A DNA stretch of 64,000 bases. Origin: Siphonodentalium dalli (lineage: Eukaryota > Mollusca > Scaphopoda > Gadilida > Siphonodentaliidae). How positions within the stretch are numbered: position 1 is the stretch's first letter; the number at the start of each line of letters is the position of its first letter. The stretch spans positions 95,937,319 to 96,001,318 of the forward strand of contig CP136066.1 in assembly GCA_032622095.1 (NCBI GenBank). The letters run 5' to 3'. The notes beneath the pieces were generated by a model. The model saw only the letters and a list, made by a program, of their open reading frames with translations, was not told the origin of the DNA and did no database searches. Made by a program: the position numbers and the translations under genes. This document shows, in pieces, positions 44,886 through 55,539 of this stretch.

Positions 44886-45412
44886 ATCGCACATCTTGAA
44901 TCCCACTATTATAGTGGTATTCCACTATTATAGTGGCATATGACTATACAATATTCACGTTTCCTTTATTTGCGTCGGGAATAGAAGAGGGCGCATACCC
45001 GTGCACAGCCAAATGTCACTCTTCAAAATATCGCAGCGAATGAACATGCAGTCTTCCGACAAAATTCGTTGTGCGATCTTTTGCGCCAGCTTTGTTATTC
45101 AATAATATTATAATATATTACTGTTATATGCATTTCTAAATGGCAATAACAGGATGACCCAATCGCTCCTTCATAAAATTTCAACTAAGTGCATGCTAAT
45201 TGAGTTGCTTATCGTGTGTCGTCATGATTATGCATTCTCCTGGACAAACTATATGTATGATACCGAATTAGTGCGACACTGATTTTGAATAATATTTGTG
45301 TGAAATATGATCTTGGATTATCCCTCTTTTATCAAATTAACAAAACGGTAATGGTCATATACCACTATAATAGTGAAATACCACTATAATAGTGGAATTC
45401 AGGATGTGCCTG
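44886..45412. mobile_element. MITE with 55-bp TIRs built from a 15-bp palindrome
   Basis: The left end GCACATCTTGAATCCCACTA pairs with the right end TAGTGGAATTCAGGATGTGC. Each TIR holds two copies of CCACTATTATAGTGG or its complement. The 410-bp interior has no coding frame. No convincing target duplication was found. Confidence 0.8.
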
Positions 45413-45439
45413 ACCACATACCTGTTTTGTTCACATAGC

Positions 45440-46002
45440 AATGGTTTCAACACGTGAAAAATCGTTCTTACCGGATCATAAAGTCAAATTTTGAACGAGA
45501 GAATTACCTATCCCTTGATGATAACAGAGCAGTTAACAATATTTTAGCTTTCCGCACAAGAAACCACAAACTCCCTATAGAACTCGGTGCTTCGACGAAT
45601 ACCGATTATTCCGACAGAATCTGCACTCTCTGTAATCTCGAAATCGGCGACGAATAGCACATGCATGGTACTGAAGTGTAGGAAACTTAGCGAACTAAGA
45701 ATAAAATATCTGAAACCCTACTTCTAGCAGAGACCAAACACTTATAAATTAGCCGCTCTATTTAACTCCCGAAATCATAAGACAGTTAAAAACTTGTCAG
45801 TATTTATTAATAAGGTCATTGAGATATACCACCAGCCTGTCGAACTGAAACAGTGTCGTTAACGAATATCGACCACCCCATTTCTATTTTATGTCATACA
45901 CATACATGTATACCTGTAATGACCATATATATTGTATTTACCTATATAATTCTGTAATGTCTATTATTGACGATCAGAATAAACTGAATTGAATTGAATT
46001 GT
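45440..46002 (+). pseudogene. LINE relic with (TTGAA)n 3' tail
   Basis: The frame gives NILAFRTRNHKLPIELG, then RICTLCNLEIGDE before a stop. The continuation (LKCRKLSELRIKYLKPYF and VFINKVIEIYHQPVELKQCR) has further stops. It matches the C-terminal domain of the LINE at 28.6 kb. It ends AATAAACTGAATTGAATTGA, a short tandem tail typical of CR1/L2/Jockey-group LINEs. The 5' part is missing. Confidence 0.75.
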
Positions 46003-46309
46003 GAGAGCTATCGATATTGAATATAAGAACGAATTCAATATTATCTATTTCTCCATGTTCCTATCAGCGGTGATGTTTTTACAGACCTTTATAAGTTTTG
46101 CTCATTTACCCATGTATTCTGAGTGCATTGGTGTCCCTTTAAAGGGTCTTCCAACCCAACATACTATCAATTACATGGTCAGAATCACAGGTCCCTGACA
46201 AAACATGGTCATAACACTAAGAGTACCTATATATAGGTTATGACTTATTTTGTGTTAGGGAAATGTGGTCAGGGTGCGCCTAGACGTACATGTACCCGCA
46301 CAATACATC
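46003..46309. other. Unassigned sequence with a TTTAAAGGG motif
   Basis: No gene. GGTGTCCCTTTAAAGGGTCT at 46132 resembles the end of the TTAA MITE at 41180-41398; no partner end was identified. Confidence 0.35.
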
Positions 46310-46705
46310 AATTAACGTGATGTAAAACACTCCAGTGGGGTGATCAAATAGAAATGGGGAATAATCTTGCTCAAAGTAGTTATTTTTACGATTATTAATC
46401 CTAATTTACAGTAAACACACTGTCATTATTATATATTAATTAAATGGACTGACTCTCGGTGTCGAAATAATTTGCGTTAGTTTATCACCGATTGCCGCGT
46501 CCCGAATCGAGATGTAAATATTTACAATTAAGCGTAGTTAAGACGATGATATTTATGGAGCGGTATGGTCGATTTGTTTGAGATTTTTGGTGATGCTAGT
46601 AGAATGCTACATTCTCACATTTGGCATAGCGCCTGAGTACTAACTTATCAGTTTCTCGCCCCCGAATTAGTCCATAATATGTCTTTAAACAATTAATTAT
46701 GTTGA
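46310..46705 (-). repeat. LINE 3'-tail copy (uninterrupted target for the 3.0-kb element)
   Basis: About 390 bp matches 25230-25253 joined to 28254-28640, for example GTAAATATTTACAATT(A/G)AGCG, GTAGAATGCTACA and AGTACTAACTTATCA. It ends where the LINE coding region would begin. It carries a single ACTCC at the position where the 3.0-kb transposon is inserted in the other copy. Confidence 0.8.
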
Positions 46706-47181
46706 TTACCAACGAAACGTTCGCAACATAAAATGTCAGACCAACATTTCTTGCATCCATGTGCTACTCCGTATAGTATAGAAGGCAACAAAATCAACAA
46801 AAATTACTTACATTTACAATCACCTATCAGATTAAGTGGCATTTAGCGCCCATTTATTCAACGACATTCTGAAACAACATTGGACACAATTATGTTGCGT
46901 CCTGCGCGCGATGTCACATGCATCGATTTCAACCAATCAACGTCAAGCGTTCGAGCTGCTCCACGGCGCGAATTCGTGTGTCTGAGTAAATATACTAAAT
47001 TATGGTTAGCGGTTGATAAATTTAATGGTGATTTTCTTTTTAGAGCCATCAAATCATAAGCATTGCCAAGAACGCTAGAACTATAAAGACATCGCGTGGA
47101 GGGAGGATGAAGGTGCTGAGAAGGAGGCTAACGACCAGTATTATGACTGTAAACGAAGATGAAGAGAAGTAAACACAGAAC
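46706..47181. other. Unassigned sequence
   Basis: No supported gene, RNA or repeat between the LINE tail copy and the hAT-like MITE. Confidence 0.35.
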
Positions 47182-47189
47182 ACTGGAAT

Positions 47190-47773
47190 CTGGGTCCGCG
47201 CTGCCACTTGCCAAATTTGCCAATGGCAAAAATAATTCACATTAATTTTGGCAAAAAATATTTTCATTTGGCAAAAGTTTTGGCAAGTCACTTTTTAATT
47301 CCTCAAGAAAGTTGAAAAATATTGGTCAATCAATATCATTCATTTCAGGAAACTCATACAATATAATTATATTAGTGGTGTGTTATAAGATTTAGAAATA
47401 CAGTTAATCTCATAGCATGAGTACCGATGATTGGAGGGATTACTAGTATTTAGTGTGAGTTGACATAGCTAATCCTCCTGTGATGTGCCCTTCTGATGAA
47501 GCAACCCTTCTACTATTGCATTGTTCGGTGATTGGCTTATTGTTAATTGATACACCACAATAGAGATGCAAGGATAATTAATAATTAACTTACTGCTTTT
47601 CTATTGAAATCAAAAGTCGTCCAAACCACGAGTATCGAAACATAGGACTTAAGGTTATAGCAAATGATACTATGAGGGATAGCATTTGGCAAATGCTAAA
47701 ATAATTTGGCAAAATATATTGTCATTTGGCAAATTATTTGGCAAAAGTAAATTTTGGTCCAGCGCGGACCCTG
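47190..47773. mobile_element. hAT-like MITE with 8-bp target duplication
   Basis: The termini CTGGGTCCGCGCTG (47190) and CAGCGCGGACCCTG (to 47773) are inverted copies and are flanked by ACTGGAAT on both sides (47182-47189 and 47774-47781). An 8-bp duplication with C(A/T)GGG termini is typical of hAT elements. The subterminal regions carry many TTTGGCAAA motifs on both sides, probably transposase-binding repeats. At 584 bp with no transposase it is non-autonomous. Confidence 0.85.
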
Positions 47774-47847
47774 ACTGGAATCATATGTCAAAGTCGTGTC
47801 ACATGCACAACTAAACCCGATATGGTTGGACCGACGATGACGGATAG

Positions 47848-48330
47848 ATTGATTGTTTATTTGCAAAGCCAACATATTTAAGCTGGAACATAGCCAAACA
47901 TATATACATATATACATGTACAAACAATTTATACAAGCAATTTATACGTTAACAATTATATAATATTTCCACAATAAATTCACCATAATATAATAACTAG
48001 ACACAACACGTGTACATACAATCTATTAACAAGTACCTTGCATAATTATGCAATTTCCAATTTAGGGATGTGTCGCATTAAATAGATATAAATATACGTT
48101 TCATCTATATCTAATAGTATATTAAGTAATCTTTTTCAATGCCAATTTAATAATTATGCTCAGTCTTTTCAGAACGCTCATGTTTTCAAGAGAAAGTAGT
48201 CCATGAAATTTATTGACGATCGGATTATCCCAGTAACATTTTGGAATATATAATTTGCGTAAATCATTCAGCTCTTGGTATATGATCATAAAATGGTACT
48301 CATCACATGGGCCATTGCTCCACAAAACAC
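47848..48330 (-). pseudogene. LINE relic (C-terminal end)
   Basis: Minus-strand 48325-48122 encodes CDEYHFMIIYQELNDLRKLY and FHGLLSLENMSVLKRL, aligning with the end of the LINE C-terminal domain at 28.7 kb (EDEVHFIMDCPLYASLRSEL). The 3' side (about 47848) ends near an AATAAACAATCAATC-like tail on the minus strand. It is short and degenerate. Confidence 0.55.
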
Positions 48331-49051
48331 AGTTTAAATCATTATCTCTTCATTTTATACATATCTAATGTGTTAACTTTTATTATCAGTTTAATACCTA
48401 ATATATGTTTGAATATGACTATTATATATAATGTTGATAACTGACTTGTTAGTCCTACTGTTTCTATAATTCTAATTAACCTTTTTATATGTAGGCGGAG
48501 AGATGTTCCTAGCGCTCACGTGCAAAATACCATATATAACTTTGAGCGAAATCAAGCCAGATATAGATATCGTGTTAAACTAAGGATGATATACATCACA
48601 GAAGTAATGCATAAACATACTTAAAATTAGAACTCTGACTTCACGACACTATTGTTTTTATTTTTTTTATTTTTTTTATTTTTGTAATTATGTATATCAA
48701 TCGTCTCCAATGATGTGTGAATAAAACGGTTCATCCACGCTTTAGACCGACTTGCACGTGCGCTGAGAACTTCTCCCTCTCTCTGTAGTGAACTGCGCAT
48801 GTATCATATTTATACGCCGGCCCGTCCTTCCCGCTGTAAAGGAAGGGGTTAAGGAATGGGCCTTTCGGCCCATTCGAGAATCCCGGGGTTAGCCCCCCAA
48901 ACCACAAACCCAGCCCGCTGTAAAGGCTTACTGTATAGTGTAATTGTGATGGATATTTGGGTCGGGCGGGTCGGTTGCTTTATGTATGCTCAAATACCAC
49001 AGTAAGTGGTGAAATGGGTTAATAAAGATGCATTCCTTTTGTCCATCTATT
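48331..49051. other. Unassigned sequence
   Basis: No gene. T-rich low complexity lies at 48655-48680. GAGAATCCCGGGGTTAGCC near 48880 is an inverted match to 42240, and GGGCCTTTCGGCCC (48858) is a short palindrome. Confidence 0.4.
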
Positions 49052-49640
49052 CTATTCAACTGGCAGTTTATGGTTGGATGTTCGTATTTTCAGTAAGAAG
49101 TTAGATAAATGGGCTGACAGATATACTATATATCGGTTCATTTTAATTGAGTCCTTTCTGTTACTGTAGAATATAGCTCTGGTAGATGAGGACGACTTCA
49201 GACTGTCGAAAAGATTACGTTCATAATTTTCAACCCGTTGACTTTTTATGTATCTTAGCGCTGTTTTGCTTAGCGATGACTGACTTGACCAAATGTGGTC
49301 CATGTTTACTTCGCAAAGAATCGCTTCCACAAAGCTAATCCATTTGATCTTGTGTTTCAATAAGATATCGCCTTCATGTACATACATCAATAAAAGAGAT
49401 ATGTTCTTTGCCAGCTCTGACCCATCATGGTTCACTAGCTTTGCCTAATACGAAAGTGCTCTATATTTTATTTCTATTGATATCGGATGCTTCCAAGTTC
49501 TGCATATACCATGTAGTTAGGTGTACTCGATTTCATTGAAGTTATTATTTTAGAAATTTTAAGGTGGAGCAGGTCTAGGGCCTGTTTTCTTCCGAAACAC
49601 CAGACCTCACTTCCGTTTAGCATAATTGGCAGACCTTCAC
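49052..49640 (-). pseudogene. LINE relic (C-terminal half)
   Basis: On the minus strand the 5' part reads GLPIMLNGSEVWCFGRK (compare KPIVLYGSEIWGVEA at 29.5 kb). A 127-codon frame (49435-49052) then includes SLSKTALRYIKSQRVENYER and LSNFLLKIRTSNHKLPVE, the start of the Cys/His tail. The tail itself is missing. A frame break separates the two parts. Confidence 0.7.
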
Positions 49641-50178
49641 TCTTAGAACAGATGTGTATAATTTATACACAATGGCTGCGGACACTTTGTAGGAACTGTT
49701 ACATCGGAAATCGTTCTATGGCCGATTTGTGATGGTTCTTGACTGATTTGCGACGGTTCCCGGTGATCCAAATTATACATTTTCGCGAGATTTTGACAGT
49801 TAAAACGCAACTTTTGAGCCATCTAGGTGATAATTCGATTAGTTTGTCCATTCCCCTCACAATCTATGGTCCCAAATAACGTAAACATAATGAAAATCCC
49901 ATTGTGCGAGTAATAACAACGACGAAAACTGCGAATTGTGATATCACGATCGGTTCTCTCCCGATCGAGTCGGTTCTCTCCCAATTTAATCGGTTCTGTC
50001 CGGGAAATACGATGCCTATTATTTGGAAGTATATGTGACAATAACCAACGAAATAGCAGCATCGTATAGTGACGGGACTTTTTGATACAAAGAAGAAAGC
50101 CCGTCGCAGAAAATAAAACATGTTACATGTAGCTTTCTCATATTTAAATCATTCCGTGGATCAAGTATTAGACTACCG
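49641..50178. other. Sequence upstream of the CR1-like LINE
   Basis: No clear ORF1 of the LINE or other gene was recognised. Text such as TGATGGTTCTTGACTGATTT is unique here. Part may be the 5' region of the LINE that starts at about 50179. Confidence 0.35.
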
Positions 50179-50757
50179 TTGATCCTGGTTTTAATTACAG
50201 CGCTTTTTATAATTTCAGGTTCAGTCCTTGTCAATCCTGGCCCTGTACTAGACCAGACATTAATAACTGAAAACCACCCCGACACATTGACCATTTTCCA
50301 ACAAAATATAAGAAGCATCCGGAATAAAATCCACAAAATAAATCACATATCTGATTATGATATATTATGCTTTACAGAAACTCATCTGGACCCCTCATAC
50401 CCATCTGAGAATATTCTTATTGAAGGATTCACCTCTCCTGTCCGAGCAGATCGGGACTGTCATGGTGGCGGTATTTGTGTATACTTCGACGATAACTTAT
50501 TTTACATAGAAAGCCTCGAATTTGACACGTCTGTAATGTGGTTTGAAATACGCAGTAAACTTTAAAAAATTATCCTATGCCTATCATACCGATCAGATTA
50601 CTTTTGTGCCCCAAAATATTGGACCCTCCTCGAGAAATCCATTTTTGAAGCTTTAGATATCTCCCATAATGTAATATTACTAGGGGATTTTAATTCAAAT
50701 TATCTTGATCCATCGTCCAAACTTAAAAATAGCACGGATTATTTTTCACTCAGAAAT
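50179..50757 (+). pseudogene. LINE N-terminus and endonuclease, with degenerate 2A-like motif
   Basis: The frame begins MILVLITALFIISGSVLV then NPGP (50233-50244). It continues IFQQNIRSIRNKIHKI, YDILCFTETHLDPS (endonuclease motif with catalytic Glu) and RADRDCHGGGICVYF. An in-frame TAA occurs at 50563-50565, after which the same frame goes on with DISHNVILLGDFNSNYLD, the GDFN metal-site motif. A hydrophobic stretch followed by G-x-x-x-x-NPGP is the layout of 2A-like ribosome-skipping sequences found at the N-terminus of some CR1/L2 LINEs, but the conserved Asp and Glu before NPGP are replaced here. Confidence 0.75.
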
Positions 50758-51933
50758 GTGATTACATCTCCGACCAGAATCACTGCTACATCCGCGACGC
50801 TTTTGGACCCCATCATTATAAGCCCTGACATCCAAGTGAGGGATGCCGACATCCTTGACTTAGAAATTTCGGACCACTCAGGTGTTTATGCGACCATCTC
50901 GTTTGATCAGCTGTCATCCCCTGCTTTCCAAAGGAAAATATGGAACTATAATCGCGGCGACTTCCAAAAGGTGGCAATTTTAATAAATGATGTAAATTGG
51001 GACGATCTCCTCCAGCCTGATAACGACATCGATAGGGTAGTGCAAATTTTCAATGATAAATTCTTTGAAATAATGCGAACTACTATACCACAAACTATAG
51101 TTACGATACGATCGAAAGACAAAATTTGGTTCAATAGCGACATCCGACGTGAAATTCGACGTCGAGATAGATTGCGATCGGTCGCCATCAAGTCTAGCAC
51201 TGAAAATAATTGGACAAAATACAAAAAATCGAGGAACAAAGTCAACAACATGAAAAAGTATGCGAAAGCCAAATTTGAAAACAACATCGAAGATAGGTTA
51301 AATGACAGTTCTTCGCCCCGTGAATTCTGGCATCTCTTCAACTTTCTTTTGAACAAAAAGAAGATAACAAAAATACCAGCCATTTACTCCAGGGACGGAG
51401 ATATTAAAGTCAATGGTGTATCTTTTGTCTCAAACGATCTGAGAAAAGCTGAGTGGCTGAACAAAAAGTTCATTTCAAACTCCACGATTGACCAGAAAGA
51501 TCATAAATTACCTGATTTCAGTTCACGATGCAATACAGAATTATCAGAACTAAAATTTTCAGTCGATGATGTCATATCTGCGATAAAATCACTTAAAGCC
51601 AATAAAGCTTATGGTTACGACGGAGTTAGTCCAAAAATGTTCCACGGAACGGCTGACGCTATAGCTCACCCTCTTTTCTTAATTTTTTTAAAATCTCTAA
51701 AAACGGAACAGTGCCCATCACAGTGGAAGAAAGCCAATGTGATTCCTATCTTTAAAAACGGAGATTCCACAGAGAGCGCGAATTACCGACCAATTTCCCT
51801 TCTACCATGCCTGGGTAAAGTCTTTGAAAAGATAGTTTTAAAGAGAATCTCGTCCTTCTTTGATGAGAATAAACTCCTATTTCAAAATCAGTCGGGTTTC
51901 GTTCCGAAACACAGCACTATACATTTCAATTGA
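50758..51933 (+). pseudogene. LINE endonuclease end and first half of reverse transcriptase
   Basis: A 391-codon open stretch: TSPTRITATSATLLDPIII and ILDLEISDHSGVYATI (SDH motif of the endonuclease), a basic linker, then GYDGVSPKMF, WKKANVIPIFKNGDSTESAN and YRPISLLPCLGKVFEKIVLK (RT motifs 1-2), ending FQNQSGFVPKHST just before a frame change. It continues in another frame from about 51930. Confidence 0.85.
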
Positions 51934-52400
51934 TTGATCTTTATCACCAGCTGTGTCAAACACTCGACAAAGGCTTATACACTTGTTCAGTATTTTGTGA
52001 TATCTCTAAAGCCTTCGAGATAGTCTGGCACAGAGGGTTTATTGCCAAAACTACCGCATATGGGATAACAGGGTCGCTTTCTAAATGGCTGGAGGACTAT
52101 CTCACTAACAGGAAGCAAAGAGTCCGAATCAATAACACTTATTCTGACTTTGAAACCATCACAGCTGGCGGTCCTCAAGGATAAATCCTTGGGCCTTTCC
52201 TATTTTTAATATACATTAATGACCTACCAGAGAACCTCACATCATCGGTTAGAATGTATGCTGATGACACATGTCTCACAGCTTCTCACTTCAATCTTAA
52301 CACCCTACAATCAGAACTAAACGAGGACCTCAAACGGGTCAGTCTATGGGCCAATAACTGGTTAGTTTCGTTCCCAAGAAAACCAAGGCAATATCCTTCT
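51930..52400 (+). pseudogene. LINE reverse transcriptase, catalytic half
   Basis: After the frame shift the text is LIDLYHQLCQTLDKGLYTCS and VFCDISKAFEIVWHRGF (motif A with catalytic Asp), then TITAGGPQG and a TAA stop where motif B normally reads GxPQGSxLGP. Past the stop, GPFLFLIYINDLPENL and VRMYADDTCL (motif C, YADD at 52257-52268) follow in the same frame. The nonsense change lies in the template-grip motif, so the enzyme cannot be full length. Confidence 0.85.
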
Positions 52401-52632
52401 AATTCATGACTCGATATAACTCCCCAGATTTAATATTTCAGGACGAAACTATTTCCTTTGACGAATCGCATAAGCACATTGGTCTTGAATTTCAATCAAA
52501 TTTAAAATGGAACAAACAAATAGAATACACAGCAAACAAAGCTGTTCTAGACTATCACAATTGAGGAAATTTAAAAACGATCTCGATAGAAAGACACTCG
52601 AAAAATTTAACAATGCGTAGATCCTTCCTATT

Positions 52633-53043
52633 TTGGATTATGCTGACGTCGTAACCGGCCTAAATCGTTCAGTATCAATTAACAAGCTATGGCTCGAGGT
52701 AGGTTGGTGTACACTACACAGGCGTAGGCAACACCACCATTTGCAAGCAATTTACAGAATTATCAATGAAGGTGCCCCTTTGTATCTGACATATCTCCTA
52801 CCAGCACGCTCCAGAGAACGATCGGATTATAACTTTAGATTTCCAAATAAATTTTATTCCTATTTCGCTAATACTGAGCATTTTATTAAACAGTCATTTC
52901 TCCCATCCGTTGTTCTGGAATGGAACCAATTTCCTGTGTATATAATCAATGCAACCTCCATTTCAGATTTCAAAGCCAATTTAGGGATTATAGACCCAAT
53001 AATAAAACTTCAAACTGACCATGACTTGAAGATAACTAAGTAA
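52633..53043 (+). pseudogene. LINE C-terminal domain
   Basis: The frame contains MDYADVVTGLNRSVSINKL, HHHLQAIYRIINEGAPLYL, NKFYSYFANTEHFIKQSFLP and VVLEWNQFPVYIINATSISD, then FKANLG near the stop. The W-N-x-(F/L)-P and FKANL signature is the usual end of CR1/Jockey-group ORF2 proteins. It is separated from the RT part by frame shifts between 52400 and 52630. Confidence 0.8.
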
Positions 53044-53182
53044 AGAACGAAGTATTCATTAAGTTGATAACTGCACTGTTTAGCATCAATTAATGTGAAT
53101 TACACTGCCTTCCTATATACATTGTTCCCATAAATGCAAATGTGTGTATATCTATGTATGTTCCACATGTATTACCGAATGG

Positions 53183-55410
53183 AAACGACACGGAGGCACT
53201 TTAACTTTTACCTTATCGGGCGCTCTTTATCTTTACCGTATCGGGACAACGAACGACACGTGCGCTCTTTATCTTTACCTTCTCGGGACAATGAACGACA
53301 CGTGCGCTCATTATTTTTTTACCTTATCGGAACAACGAACGACACGTGCGCTCTTTATCTTTTACCTTATCGGGACAACGAACGACACGTGCGCTCTTTA
53401 TCTTTACCTTATCAGGACAACGAACGACATGTGCGCTCTTTATCTTTTACCTTATCGGGACGACGAACGACACGTGCGCTCTTTATTTTTTACCTGATCG
53501 GGACAACGAACGACTCATGCGCTCTTTATCTTTTACCTTATCGGGACAACGAACGACACGGACGCACTTTATCTGTATACCTTATCGGGACGACGAACGA
53601 CACGTGCGCTCTTTATTTTTTACCTGATCGGGACAACGAACGACTCATGCGCTCAGAATCTTTTACCTTATCGGGACAACGAACGACACGTGCGCTCTTT
53701 ATCTTTACCTTACCGGGACAACGAACGACACGTGCGCTATTTATCTTTTACTTTATCGGGACAACGAACGACACGTGTGCTCTTAATATTTTACCTTATC
53801 GGGACAACGAACGACACGTGTGCTCTTGATCTTTTACCTTATCGGGACAACGAACGACACGTGCGCTCTTTATCTTTTACCTTATCGTGACAACGAATGA
53901 CACGTGCGCCCTTTATTTTTTACCTTACCGGGACAACGAACGACACGTGCGCTCTTTATCTTTTAACTTATCGGGACAACGAACGACACGGGCGCTCTTT
54001 ATCTGTATACCTTATCGGGACAACGAACGACACGTGCGCTCTTTATCTTTACCTTACCTGGACAACGAACGACACGTGCGCTATTTATCTTTTACTTTAT
54101 CGGGACAACGAACGACACGTGTGCTCTTTATCTTTTACCTTGTCGGGACAACGAACGACACGTGCGCTCTTTATCTTTTACCTTATCGTGACAACGAACG
54201 ACACGTGCGCTCTTTATTGTTTACCTTATCGGGATAACTAACGACATGTGCGCTCTTTATCTTTTACCTTATCGGGACAACGAACGACACGTGCGCTCTT
54301 TATCTTTTACCTTATCGGGACGACGAACGACACGTGCGCTCTTTATCTTTTACCTTATCGGGACAACGAACGACACGTGCGTTCTTTATCTTTAACCTTA
54401 ACGGGACGACGAACGACAGGTGCGCTCTTTATCTATCACCTTATCGGGACAACGAACGACACGTGCGCTCTTTATTTTTTACCTGATCGGGACAACGAAC
54501 GACTCATGCGCTCTTTATCTTTTACCTTATCGGGACAACGAACGACACGGACGCTCTTTATCTGTATACCTTATCGGGACAACGAACGACACGTGCGCTC
54601 TTTGTCTTTACCTTACCGGGACAACGAACGACACGTGCGCTATTTATCTTTTACTTTATCGGGACAACGAACGACACGTGTGCTCTTTATATTTTACCTT
54701 ATCGGGACAACGAACGACAGTGTGCTCTTGATCTTTTACCTTATCGGGACAACGAACGACACGTGCGCTCTTTATCTTTTACCTTATCGTGACAACGAAT
54801 GACACGTGCGCCCTTTATTGTTTACCTTACCAGGACAACGAACGACACGTGCGCTCTTTATCTTTTACCTTATCAGGACAACGAACGACACGGGCGCTCT
54901 TTATCTGTATACCTTATCGGGACAACGAACGACACGTGCTCTCTTTATCTTTACCTTACCTGGACAACAAACGACACGTGCGCTATTTATCTTTTACTTT
55001 ATCGGGACAACGAACGACACGTGTGCTCTTTATATTTTACCTTATCGGGACAACGAACGACACGTGCGCTCTTTATCTATTACATTATCGGGACAACGAA
55101 CGGCACGGACGCTCTTTATCTTTTACCTTATCGGGACAATGAACGACAGGTACGCTCTTTATTTTTTACCTTATCGGGACAACGAACGACACGTGCGCTC
55201 TTTGTCTTTTTCCTTATTGGGACAATGAACGACACGTGCGCTCTTTATCTTTTTCCTTATCGGGACAACGAGCAACGCGTGCGCTCTTTATCTTTTACCT
55301 TATCGGGACAACGAACGACACGTGTGTTCCGTACATTTTAACTTATCTTTATTTTGTATCTTATGTGGACAAAGTAAAAGCACGAAACGACACGAACGCT
55401 CTCGTGAATC
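53183..55410 (+). repeat. 43-bp minisatellite, about 50 copies
   Basis: The unit reads ACCTTATCGGGACAACGAAC, then GACACGTGCGCTCTTTATCT, then TTT. Successive units at 54266 and 54309 show the 43-bp period. Most units carry CACGTG. Variant units recur in order: GCGCTATTTATC at 53734, 54078, 54637 and 54980, giving a higher-order period of about 903 bp (21 units). Because 43 is not a multiple of 3 and the unit has no stop in any + frame, all three + frames stay open for long stretches. These are repeat products and are not called as genes. Confidence 0.95.
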
Positions 55411-55539
55411 AGCCCATCCCAAGCCCGGATAAAGGATGAGCGGATCTTTAGCAAACAGGAGTTCCTAATTTATTATACGCCCTTTTTAAAAAGGTCGTAT
55501 TATGTAATCAGTCCGTCCGTCCGATCGTCCGTCGATCGT
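55411..55539 (+). repeat. GTCC-rich simple sequence
   Basis: GTCCGTCCGTCC-type text at 55500-55570 (interrupted by GATCGTCC and GCCATCC) borders the dispersed repeat that follows. Confidence 0.6.

Larger units (their letters stand above)
50179..53043 (+). mobile_element. CR1/Jockey-group LINE, inactivated
   Basis: The + strand encodes, in order, an N-terminal segment ending in NPGP, an endonuclease (50270-50900), a reverse transcriptase (51640-52400) and a C-terminal domain (52633-53043). The reading frame is broken by a TAA in the endonuclease (50563-50565), a frame shift near 51920-51935, a TAA inside motif B (about 52182-52184) and further shifts after 52370. The 3' end runs into the 43-bp minisatellite. 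APE endonuclease plus this RT arrangement fits the CR1/L2/Jockey assemblage; the exact clade is inference. Confidence 0.85.

Noticed and set aside
53134-55439. Long overlapping + strand proteins in the minisatellite
   Set aside because: The 43-bp unit lacks stops in every + frame, so long frames arise automatically; not called as genes.
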